NCBI GenBank assembly: GCA_002305965.1
Contig: DBRM01000047.1
Coordinates: forward strand, 4,450 to 37,451
Direction: 5' to 3'
Source of the DNA: Syntrophomonas sp. UBA1368
Lineage (GTDB): Bacteria > Bacillota > Syntrophomonadia > Syntrophomonadales > Syntrophomonadaceae
DNA length: 33,002 nucleotides
Positions 22,775-29,826 of the stretch are shown piece after piece. The notes beneath the pieces are model-generated. The model was not told the DNA's origin, did not search any database, and saw only the letters and a list, made by a program, of their open reading frames with translations. Position numbers and translations under genes: made by a program. Position 1 is the first letter of the stretch. The number at the start of each line of letters is the position of its first letter.

Positions 22775-25006
22775 ATGAGAGAGTATTCCGGTGAAATCTA
22801 TAATGATGTAAAGAAATGTGTTGATGAGGTCATCGAGTATGTGGGCAAAGATATAGTCATGGCCATGACGCTGGCGCTGGGGAAACCGGTGCTGTTCATG
22901 AATGAATTGTATCGGAGGGTGAAAGCAGATCCCACTATGTCATTGAAAATTTATACGGCCTTCCCCCTGGAAAAACCCACTGGCAGCAGTGACCTGGAAA
23001 AGAGAATCTATAATTATATCGTACCCAAACTCTTTGATGGTGTTCCTGATCTGGAATACATGCTTGATTACCGCGCGGGAAAGATGCCGAAGAATGTGGA
23101 GCATTTCGAGTTTTTCAGCAAAGCCGGTACCTATATGCATGATGACATCGCCCAGCAGAATCACATCGATTCCAATTATTCGCATATAGTCCGGGATGCC
23201 TTGGACAGAGGAGTCAATGTTTTCGGTCATCTGTGCAGTTCCCTGGAGATCGACGGCCGGACAATGTATTCCATGGGCTGTAATGCAGATATTGTGGTCG
23301 GCGCCATGGCTGCAGGAAAACGACTGCGAGCCGAGGGAGCAAAATTTGTGGTGGTGGCAGAATGCAATAATAATCTGCCCTTCATGTATGGTGATGCAGT
23401 GGTGGAAGCTACCGAGTATGATATGATCCTGACCGGACCGGAATTTCAATACAATTTGTTCGGCGCCCCCAAAGGCAGTGTTTCAGTAACTGACCATATG
23501 ATAGGCTTGAATACCAGTGTCTTGATCAAGGATGGGGGTACTCTGCAGGTGGGGATCGGCTCCCTGGGGGATGCGGTGGTAAACGGGCTTATCATGCGCA
23601 ATGACCATAATGATGATTATCTGGAAGTTTTAAAAAAGACCGGCATTTCCGAGCGTTACGGCAAAATTATCAGTGATTGGGGCGGGACCGATACCTTTAA
23701 ACAGGGTCTGTATGGTTCTTCTGAAATGTTCGTTGATGCTTTTATGCAGCTATATAAAAACCGGATCTTGAAACGCAGGGTTTATGACAGCGTGCCGCTG
23801 ATGAAGCTGATCAATGAAGGATATCTGAAAGATGATCACATCCCCGATGATATCATTGAACGGCTGATTACGATGAAAGCCATACACTCGCGGCTGGATG
23901 AAGAGGATTTCAATTTCCTGGTGAAATTCGGCATCCTGCGCAAGGGTTTGAAATATGAAAACCAGACGATCATAGATGGGGACATGAGATACTCCACCGA
24001 TATGAATGATCCCGCCGCCTTGAGGGAAATAAAAACCTTGCTGGGCAAAAACCTGCAGGAAGGAACGATTATCCTGGGGGCTTTTTATGTCGGGCCCCGG
24101 GATTTTTATAAGGCCCTTAATGATATGCCGGAAGAGGAACGAAAATTGTTTGGCATGTCCGGGGTGGATAAGGTCAATCAGCTGTACGGTGATGAGGAAC
24201 TGAGAACACTGCAGAGGAAAGAGGGCCGTTTTATCAATACCGGTATGGTAGCAACTTTGCTGGGCTCGATCGCCTCCGATTACCTGGAAGACGGGCGGGT
24301 GGTCAGCGGTGTGGGCGGCCAGTACAATTTTGTGTCAATGGGGCATGCATTACCGGATGCCCGGGTGATTATAATGCTGAAAAGTACCAAAGGAGCAGGA
24401 AAAACATTAAAATCCAATATCGTTTTCAGCTACGGCAGCTGCACCATTCCAAAACACCTGAGGGATATCGTAGTAACTGAATACGGGATTGCCGATATTC
24501 GGGGGCTGCCGGATAAAATGGTCATAATGGAGATGCTGAATATCGCTGACTCCAGATTCCAGCCGCAGCTATTGGCCCAGGCGAAAAAATCCGGTAAGCT
24601 GCCTAAGGATTATGAAATACCTGCCCGGTATAGAAATAATTATCCGGAAAAGCTGCAGGAATTACTGAAGCCATTTCAGGATAGGGGTTATTTTGCTGCT
24701 CTTCCCTTTGGATCTGATCTATGCATGCATGATACAGTTCTGGTAGGAGCTATGCAGGCCTTGAGCAGTCAGAGCAAAAACTATCCTTCCAAAGTCTATG
24801 GCGGTCTTTTAAAGGAGTTATTCAAATCGATACCCGGCGAAGCCCGCAGCTTCCTGCAAGCTTTGCAGCTTGATCAACCCCGGAATATAAAAGAACGACT
24901 CTATCGAAAAATGGTGGTTTTGGCGCTAAGAAACTTCGGAGTGTTTAATATGGATACAGAAGCAATAGTTTCCAGCCTTGCGGGCGAGCAAGAGATGGCA
25001 TTCTAA
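22775..25006 (+). CDS. Large acetyl-CoA hydrolase/CoA-transferase family protein
   Basis: This 743-residue protein contains the acetyl-CoA hydrolase/transferase fold. LQVGIGSLGDAVVNGL and YGSSEMFVDAFM lie in the first half. GVGGQYNFVSMGHALPDAR, TKGAGKTLKSNIVFSYGSC and VTEYGIADIRGLP in the C-terminal domain are the family signature. It is longer than the usual ~430-residue butyryl/acetate CoA-transferases. The extra parts are an N-terminal ~200 residues, a middle insert (about 350-500) and a C-terminal ~100. It likely moves or hydrolyses CoA from an acyl-CoA in fermentation; substrate unknown. The ATG at 22775 follows GAGGGGAGG. It is monocistronic with its own terminator. Confidence 0.87.
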   Translation: MREYSGEIYNDVKKCVDEVIEYVGKDIVMAMTLALGKPVLFMNELYRRVKADPTMSLKIYTAFPLEKPTGSSDLEKRIYNYIVPKLFDGVPDLEYMLDYRAGKMPKNVEHFEFFSKAGTYMHDDIAQQNHIDSNYSHIVRDALDRGVNVFGHLCSSLEIDGRTMYSMGCNADIVVGAMAAGKRLRAEGAKFVVVAECNNNLPFMYGDAVVEATEYDMILTGPEFQYNLFGAPKGSVSVTDHMIGLNTSVLIKDGGTLQVGIGSLGDAVVNGLIMRNDHNDDYLEVLKKTGISERYGKIISDWGGTDTFKQGLYGSSEMFVDAFMQLYKNRILKRRVYDSVPLMKLINEGYLKDDHIPDDIIERLITMKAIHSRLDEEDFNFLVKFGILRKGLKYENQTIIDGDMRYSTDMNDPAALREIKTLLGKNLQEGTIILGAFYVGPRDFYKALNDMPEEERKLFGMSGVDKVNQLYGDEELRTLQRKEGRFINTGMVATLLGSIASDYLEDGRVVSGVGGQYNFVSMGHALPDARVIIMLKSTKGAGKTLKSNIVFSYGSCTIPKHLRDIVVTEYGIADIRGLPDKMVIMEMLNIADSRFQPQLLAQAKKSGKLPKDYEIPARYRNNYPEKLQELLKPFQDRGYFAALPFGSDLCMHDTVLVGAMQALSSQSKNYPSKVYGGLLKELFKSIPGEARSFLQALQLDQPRNIKERLYRKMVVLALRNFGVFNMDTEAIVSSLAGEQEMAF

Positions 25007-25019
25007 TCAGAACAAACTC

Positions 25020-25050
25020 AAAGCGCTCCTTTTAGGGGGGCGCTTTTTTA
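25020..25050 (+). terminator. Rho-independent terminator after the CoA enzyme
   Basis: AAAGCGC(TCC) pairs with (GGG)GCGCTTT around a short TTTTAG-type loop and continues as a T-run (CGCTTTTTTAG), 14 bases after the stop. A TTAGTTGG repeat unit begins in the T-run. Confidence 0.85.
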
Positions 25051-25190
25051 GTTGGAAAGTTGAAAGTTGAAAGAAGACAGTGTGACATTGGGGATGGTAC
25101 CTGCCTGTTGCAGACCGAAGGAATGTGACAGCAGCGGACCGTCCCCACATGTTGCAAGGAACGTCCCCAAGTGTCGTCCCCCTGTCACTC
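25048..25190. repeat. Repeat region with imperfect inverted GTGACATTGGGG motifs
   Basis: TTAGTTGGAAAGTTGAAAG leads into GTGACATTGGGGATGG (25082-25097). It is mirrored imperfectly by CCGTCCCCACATG (25139-25151) and by CGTCCCCAAGTG and CCCCCTGTCAC further right. It resembles decayed inverted-repeat debris. No gene is supported here. Confidence 0.5.
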
Positions 25191-25215
25191 TTCAGGCATA
25201 AATCTGATCGATGAA

Positions 25216-25250
25216 GGGTATGTTATATCAGGTGAAAAAATAACATACCC
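25216..25250. promoter_or_regulatory. Perfect 11-bp inverted repeat in the leader of the DUF5658 gene
   Basis: GGGTATGTTAT (25216-25226) and ATAACATACCC (25240-25250) flank 13 bases (ATCAGGTGAAAAA). As RNA it forms a strong hairpin without a T-run; as DNA it could be an operator. It lies 44 bases before the GTG start of the next gene. Confidence 0.55.
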
Positions 25251-25293
25251 GGTCACGCAACCAGCGGAAGCCGGGCGAGGCAGGAGCGATGAG

Positions 25294-25671
25294 GTGGAAA
25301 AGCCCGGATACAGCAAAGCAGTCTTCCCCCTGGCCAAGGCCGGGGTTGTCTGGCCGCAATTCTGTTTTGCCCTGCTGCTGGGTTTGGTCATTTTGCTCAA
25401 CTACTATGATATAATGCATACCATCTACTTGTATTCACATTCTCTGGCGGTGGAAGGGAATCCTTTGATGGGATATTTGCTGAAAGCCGATCAGCGTCTG
25501 GCATTGATGATCAAAATGGGTGTGGCAGTTGTTTTTGCCATTGTCATGCTTATTTATGCCCGAATCCATTTTAAGCGTGCCTTTCTTTACACATCCCTGA
25601 TCGCTTTGGTCTATGTTCTGGTGGCATTATGGCATATGACCGGGATATATATCACTTACTGGCTGACGTAA
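25294..25671 (+). CDS. DUF5658-like three-helix membrane protein
   Basis: This 125-residue protein has three hydrophobic segments (about 20-42, 68-90, 97-122). The phrase LNYYDIMHTIYLYSHSLAVE followed by GNPLMGYLL is the DUF5658 hallmark: an Asp in the first helix and E-x-NP-x-M after it. Function is unknown. The GTG at 25294 has AGGAG seven bases upstream. The open frame upstream (from 25171) runs through repeat sequence and a hairpin and lacks a ribosome site, so it was left out. It converges on the trpB2 gene. Confidence 0.75.
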   Translation: MEKPGYSKAVFPLAKAGVVWPQFCFALLLGLVILLNYYDIMHTIYLYSHSLAVEGNPLMGYLLKADQRLALMIKMGVAVVFAIVMLIYARIHFKRAFLYTSLIALVYVLVALWHMTGIYITYWLT

Positions 25672-25673
25672 AA

Positions 25674-25708
25674 GAAACACGGGAACTGTCAAACTGTCCC
25701 CGTGTTTC
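25674..25708. terminator. Bidirectional terminator between DUF5658 gene and trpB2
   Basis: GAAACACGGG (25674-25683) pairs with CCCCGTGTTTC (25698-25708) around a ~14-base loop, between convergent stops. The minus strand continues TTTCTTTTACG, so termination of trpB2 transcripts is best supported. Confidence 0.7.
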
Positions 25709-25722
25709 ATTCCCGTATTTCA

Positions 25723-27090
25723 TTAGTCTACTTTAGGCAGGCTTTCGAAGCCGCGCTGCAAGTCTTCGTCAGTAGGTACATGATCAGTCATGGTGCCGTC
25801 ATTGTACTGCATGTAAGCGTTCATATCGAAATAACCGGTACCGGTGAGGCCGAAAAGGATGGTTTTGGCTTCGCCGGATTCTTTGCACTTCAAGGCTTCC
25901 TGTACCGCGCCATAGATGGCATGGGCGGATTCCGGAGCCGGCAGAATCTGTTCCCGCTGACAGAACAGGGTGGCTGCTTCGAATACTTTGCTCTGTTCCA
26001 CAGATATGGCTTCAATATAACCGTCATGATAGAGTTTGGACAGTATCGGCGACATCCCATGGTATCTCAAGCCGCCGGCGTGATTGGCGGAAGGGATAAA
26101 ACCGCTGCCCAGGGTATACATCCGGGCCAGGGGAGTGATCTTTCCGGTATCACAGAAGTCATAGGCATATTTGCCCCGGGTAAATGAGGGACAGGAAGCC
26201 GGCTCCACGGCAATGAACCGGGAATTTGCCTTGCCGGTCAGTTTATCCTGCATGAAAGCCGCCATCAGTCCGCCCAGATTGGAGCCGCCGCCGGCGCATC
26301 CAACAATGATATCCGGATATTCATCGATTTTTTCCATGGCCAGTTTACTTTCCAGGCCAATGACCGACTGGTGGAGGAGCACCTGGTTTAAAACGGAGCC
26401 CAGGGCGTAACGGCATTTGTCATCTCTCATCGATAGTTCAATGGCTTCAGATATGGCGCAGCCCAGACTGCCGCCGGTGGCGGGGTCATCAGCCAGAATG
26501 GCACGCCCTACCTCAGTGGTCTCGGAAGGACTGGCAATTACCTTGGCACCGTAGGTTTCCATGACTCCTTTGCGGAAAGGTTTCTGCATAAAAGAAACCT
26601 TGACCATGAACACTGTCAGGTCCAGACCAAAAAATGCGCAGGCCTGAGAAAGGGCAGTGCCCCACTGTCCGGCTCCGGTCTCGGTAGCCAGAGAAGTCAG
26701 TCCCTGGGCTTTGGCATAATAGGCCATGGCTGAGGCGGCATTTAATTTGTGGCTGCCGGAAGTATTATTGCCCTCAAATTTGTAGTAGATCTTTGCCGGA
26801 GTATCCAGGGCTTTTTCCAGGTTATAGGCACGAATCAAGGGAGAAGGCCTGAACATTCTGTAGAAATCCTGAACCGGCCCCGGGATATCGAAATACCTGG
26901 TGGTCGAGTCCATCTCCTGTTTGCACAGTTCTTCGCAGAAAATCGGGTACAGTTCCTCGGTGGCCAGCGGTTTCAGAGTTCCTGGATTGAGCAGCGGATC
27001 ATGTTGTTCCTTCATATCGGCGCGTACATTATACCACTGCTGCGGGATCTCCTTTTCAGTAAGATAGGTTTTGTACGGAACCTTTGCCAT
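25723..27090 (-). CDS. trpB2: TrpB2-type tryptophan synthase beta chain (PLP enzyme)
   Basis: This 455-residue enzyme makes tryptophan from indole and serine with pyridoxal phosphate. It has KFEGNNTSGSHKLNAA with PLP-binding Lys115, TETGAGQWG, the phosphate-binding GCAGGGSNLGG and, near the end, a GLTGTGYFD motif. Length (about 450) and the long N-terminus place it in the TrpB2 group rather than TrpB1 (about 400), which partners TrpA. No trpA or other trp genes are adjacent, so it may salvage indole. The ATG at 27090 follows AAGGAGGA. The Trp-specific T-box just upstream supports a true tryptophan role. Confidence 0.93.
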   Translation of the reverse strand: MAKVPYKTYLTEKEIPQQWYNVRADMKEQHDPLLNPGTLKPLATEELYPIFCEELCKQEMDSTTRYFDIPGPVQDFYRMFRPSPLIRAYNLEKALDTPAKIYYKFEGNNTSGSHKLNAASAMAYYAKAQGLTSLATETGAGQWGTALSQACAFFGLDLTVFMVKVSFMQKPFRKGVMETYGAKVIASPSETTEVGRAILADDPATGGSLGCAISEAIELSMRDDKCRYALGSVLNQVLLHQSVIGLESKLAMEKIDEYPDIIVGCAGGGSNLGGLMAAFMQDKLTGKANSRFIAVEPASCPSFTRGKYAYDFCDTGKITPLARMYTLGSGFIPSANHAGGLRYHGMSPILSKLYHDGYIEAISVEQSKVFEAATLFCQREQILPAPESAHAIYGAVQEALKCKESGEAKTILFGLTGTGYFDMNAYMQYNDGTMTDHVPTDEDLQRGFESLPKVD

Positions 27091-27132
27091 TTCAGTCTCC
27101 TCCTTTTTCATTCTGTTTTTATTGTGAATATA

Positions 27133-27403
27133 AAATAAAAAACTCATGCCCCTTAATTAAAGGGACATGAGTTAAATCTCATGCGGTACCACCCAATTTG
27201 GCCAAACGACCCACTTGTTCCGCGTACCATCATACGCGCTTCCTTGATAACGGGCGAAGTTCCCGTCGGCCGCTACTATATTACTATTTCGCGTCCGCCC
27301 TCATCAGTCCATTCAGCCTGCCTGTCACTGCTGCACTCCCACCGCCGGCAGCTCTCTGAAAGCTCAGTTGCATGCTTACTTACCCTGATTCATCAGTTTA
27401 ATA
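27133..27403 (-). ncRNA. T-box leader with Trp specifier controlling trpB2
   Basis: On the minus strand the leader has the Stem I elements AGAGAGC and GGCGGTGGGAGTGC. The specifier loop GAATGGAC holds the Trp codon TGG at 27311-27309. The T-box bulge sequence TGGTACCGC is at 27191-27183. A terminator follows: AACTCATGTCCCTT paired with AAGGGGCATGAGTT, then TTTTATTTT (27173-27133). Uncharged tRNA-Trp would stabilise the antiterminator and allow trpB2 expression when tryptophan is short. It ends 43 bases before the trpB2 start. Confidence 0.93.
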
Positions 27404-27409
27404 AATTGA

Positions 27410-27439
27410 ATTATACTGGCAAACCCTGTTTTGTGTCAA
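27410..27439 (-). promoter_or_regulatory. Consensus sigma-A promoter of the T-box-trpB2 transcript
   Basis: On the minus strand TTGACA (27439-27434) and TATAAT (27415-27410) are both perfect, with 18 bases between. Transcription should start near 27403, at the beginning of the T-box leader. Confidence 0.9.
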
Positions 27440-27467
27440 GCAAATAAATTGATTTAACAAAATTTAT

Positions 27468-27499
27468 GGACAGGGGACACAAAAATGCGTCCCCTGTCC
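27468..27499 (-). terminator. Hairpin terminator after the small spore-former protein gene
   Basis: GGACAGGGGAC and GTCCCCTGTCC make an 11-bp perfect stem with a 10-base loop. It starts five bases past the stop of the minus-strand gene and is followed on that strand by ATAAATTTTGTT. It separates that gene from the trpB2 promoter. Confidence 0.7.
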
Positions 27500-27503
27500 G
27501 GTG

Positions 27504-27836
27504 TTATTCTACTACCCCATTTGGAACCACAGTCGTTTGGGGTGGTATTTCCAGGATGTTTTCCAGCTTGAATTGCAGCAGCATTTCCTTTTTGATGATG
27601 GTCTGTAAAGTCTTTCTCACTTCACGGTTTATGGTGATCAAACCGGCAAAGGATGAAACGGTTACAGATAAACCGGGCAAAGTCCCTAATGCCGCCTGCA
27701 ATTTTTCAGCTTCGGCATTAATAAGATGGGCCAATCCAAGTTCTTCGAAAGCAATAGAGGCCAAAAGCAGGTTCACAACCTGGGCCCTGTCAATACTGAT
27801 GGTCGGTGTGATCTGGGGAATAGTTGGGAATGACAT
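27504..27836 (-). CDS. Small conserved protein of spore formers, possible spore-surface protein
   Basis: This 110-residue soluble protein begins MSFPTIPQITPTISID. It has a central helix (VVNLLLASIAFEELGLAHLI) followed by NAEAEKLQAALGTL, then a Ser/Thr-rich stretch and a second helix (REVRKTLQTIIKKEMLLQFK). I recall the same pattern from uncharacterised proteins of spore-forming Firmicutes, some near collagen-like exosporium genes. A spore-surface role is inference. The ATG at 27836 has GGAGGG eight bases upstream; a TTG two codons earlier is too close. A paralogue lies at 32687 at the other end of the glycosyltransferase cluster. Confidence 0.75.
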   Translation of the reverse strand: MSFPTIPQITPTISIDRAQVVNLLLASIAFEELGLAHLINAEAEKLQAALGTLPGLSVTVSSFAGLITINREVRKTLQTIIKKEMLLQFKLENILEIPPQTTVVPNGVVE

Positions 27837-27916
27837 TGGCAAATCCCTCCTTTTACAGTTTATACTACTAAATATGAGGGGCAGAGAAAAAATGTTACGC
27901 TAAGTTTTTAAAACAG

Positions 27917-29047
27917 CTACCAAATAGCATCGGGATGCTGTTCCAACAGTTTTGATATAGATTCACTGGCCGGAGCGAATCCAGGGGCAGCAACCAGAGC
28001 TTTTTGGTAAGCTGACAATGCCTCCTGGATGTTTTGCAATGCCTCATAACAAAGGCCTAAAAAATGCCAGGCCCGAAAACTGCCCAGCCCTTTTACACAT
28101 AAGTAGTTCAGGTTCTCTTCACCCATTTCGATACATTTTTGAAAACAGGCCAGAGCCTCCTTGAACATCTTTTTATGATACAGGATCACACCCATATAGA
28201 AGGTAAGATCGACATAATCGGGAAACATTTTAACGGCAGATTTTATACCCGGCCAGGCGCCTTCCCAGCTGTCGGTCTCGATCAAAATCGAATACTTCAG
28301 GCTATAGAGCATGGAAGGCGGAGGAATGATACCATTCTGCAAAAACAAGATGATGGATCGATTGACATGTTCAAAGGCATCAGTGAATTTCCGGCGGCGG
28401 TAGTATTCGCCGGCCAGATAGTAGTGGGTCCAGGCGTGATCCTTATCTTCTTTTAGATCCTGAAGCAGCAAGTTGACATTGCGCTCGGACTTCTGCTTGT
28501 TTTCCACCAAGGGGTCCATATAACCGTAATGATAGATGACAAGGTCCAGGAACCCTACCCGGTTTTGCGCGTAGGCAGAGGAGATATTCAACCACTCGTG
28601 GATCTGGTTTTCAAACCTGAAGCCCAGATGATTTTTAAAAAGCCGGGGCTGGGCGATCTGGACTACCTGATCATGATCGACGGTTTTTCCAAAAAAATTC
28701 ACCAGCGGCACCGCCAGGGCGTCATATTGCTCCAAAAGGCCTGATTCAATTGAAAGATCCAGGCTTTCCGGGGCGATTTCCTCATCAGCATCCAGCCACA
28801 AAACCCAGTCCATGGTTGCTTTTTCCACACTGAAATTACGGGCCGCTGCAAAATCATTCCCCCAGGGGAAAGAGAAGATCACAGCATCATACTCACGGGC
28901 GATCTCCACCGTACGGTCGGTTGAGCCCGTATCCACGATGACGATTTCATCAGCTAGCGCGGCTGCACTGTCCAAACATCTTGGCAGGCAGCTTTCTTCG
29001 TCTCTGACGATCATCACCAGAGACAAACTTTTATTTCCTAAACCCAA
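27917..29047 (-). CDS. Family 2 glycosyltransferase with TPR-like C-terminus
   Basis: This 376-residue enzyme has an N-terminal GT2 domain: LSLVMIVRDEESCLPRCLDS, DEIVIVDTGSTDRT and WVLWLDADEEI carrying the metal/nucleotide-binding DAD. A helical C-terminal half follows with tetratricopeptide-like repeats (LAGEYYRRRKFTDAFEHVNR, YMGVILYHKKMFKEALACFQ, LGLCYEALQNIQEALSAYQK). This GT2-TPR type is common in Clostridia and includes peptide/protein glycosyltransferases. The TTG start at 29047 has GGAGGT close upstream. It follows the methyltransferase by 21 bases and precedes the small spore-former protein by 80, suggesting one operon that glycosylates a surface protein. Confidence 0.9.
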   Translation of the reverse strand: MGLGNKSLSLVMIVRDEESCLPRCLDSAAALADEIVIVDTGSTDRTVEIAREYDAVIFSFPWGNDFAAARNFSVEKATMDWVLWLDADEEIAPESLDLSIESGLLEQYDALAVPLVNFFGKTVDHDQVVQIAQPRLFKNHLGFRFENQIHEWLNISSAYAQNRVGFLDLVIYHYGYMDPLVENKQKSERNVNLLLQDLKEDKDHAWTHYYLAGEYYRRRKFTDAFEHVNRSIILFLQNGIIPPPSMLYSLKYSILIETDSWEGAWPGIKSAVKMFPDYVDLTFYMGVILYHKKMFKEALACFQKCIEMGEENLNYLCVKGLGSFRAWHFLGLCYEALQNIQEALSAYQKALVAAPGFAPASESISKLLEQHPDAIW

Positions 29048-29068
29048 AATATACCTCCTGATAATGAA

Positions 29069-29725
29069 CTATTTTTTGAGTATCGCCCGGAAAGAAAAGA
29101 TGCCTTCCGGAAACTCTGGAAACAACGCGGTGGTCAGGGCATCGACCGGCAGCGCGAAGCTGACCGGGCCGGCATAGGACAGCCCCGATTCTTTCACCAT
29201 CTGATCAAAAAGATCCAGACTCAAATACGGATAATCAATGGTGATCAGGATCAGACCGTCCGGTTTTATAATGCGCCTGAATTCCACCAGTGTTTTGAGA
29301 ATCTCTCCGGCTACAAGGTGTTCCAAAACCGATATGCAGATTACATGGTCAAACATCGCTGCATCGTAGGTGGTAGCAGAAATATCCTGCCGGCTTACAT
29401 ACGGAAGCGATAAATAAAGCAGAGGGAAATCCAAAGCCTGTTCCCCGAAAACACTGATCATCTCCCGTAATATATGCACTTTGGACAGCAGCCTTTCATC
29501 TTTATCGCAGGCATAGACATTTTCACATAGTGTACAAAGATAATATTTGAAGGGGTGGCAGATCCCACAGCCGGCGTCAAGTACTACATGATCACGGCTG
29601 ATAAAGGAACTGGCCCAGGCATACTCGTACGGCCTGCTCCACCAGATCTCCGGCAGCTTTAAGAGCGGCTTATTCAGCTGTGGATCATCCCTGGTAAAAA
29701 ATCGTGAAGTCATTATCTCACTCAT
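29069..29725 (-). CDS. Class I SAM-dependent methyltransferase
   Basis: This 218-residue protein has SAM motif I in VVLDAGCGICHPFKYYL, an acidic loop YACDKDERLL, and HVICISVLEHL followed by RRIIKPDGLILIT, the usual motif order of Methyltransf_11/25-type enzymes. The N-terminal FFTRDDPQLNKPLLKLPEIW is an unusual lead-in. The ATG at 29725 is preferred, though its ribosome site is weak; the frame extends 18 codons upstream. It heads the minus arm of the glycosylation locus and is divergent from the GT4 gene, so it may methylate the glycan. Confidence 0.82.
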   Translation of the reverse strand: MSEIMTSRFFTRDDPQLNKPLLKLPEIWWSRPYEYAWASSFISRDHVVLDAGCGICHPFKYYLCTLCENVYACDKDERLLSKVHILREMISVFGEQALDFPLLYLSLPYVSRQDISATTYDAAMFDHVICISVLEHLVAGEILKTLVEFRRIIKPDGLILITIDYPYLSLDLFDQMVKESGLSYAGPVSFALPVDALTTALFPEFPEGIFSFRAILKK

Positions 29726-29826
29726 AAGCGCCCATCCCCATACACTGATAGTAATAATCCTTACTGCATAATATGTCATGACAGCGCAAGTCGTGTTTCG
29801 TAAAACATAATCAAAGGAGAAGTGAC

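Noticed and set aside
25171..25293. N-terminal extension of the DUF5658 protein
   Set aside because: It is translated from repeat debris and the inverted repeat, with no ribosome site; the GTG at 25294 has AGGAG at good spacing.
27466..27903. 145-codon + strand frame over the small spore-former protein gene
   Set aside because: Antisense shadow; the minus-strand protein has a ribosome site, terminator and a paralogue at 32687.
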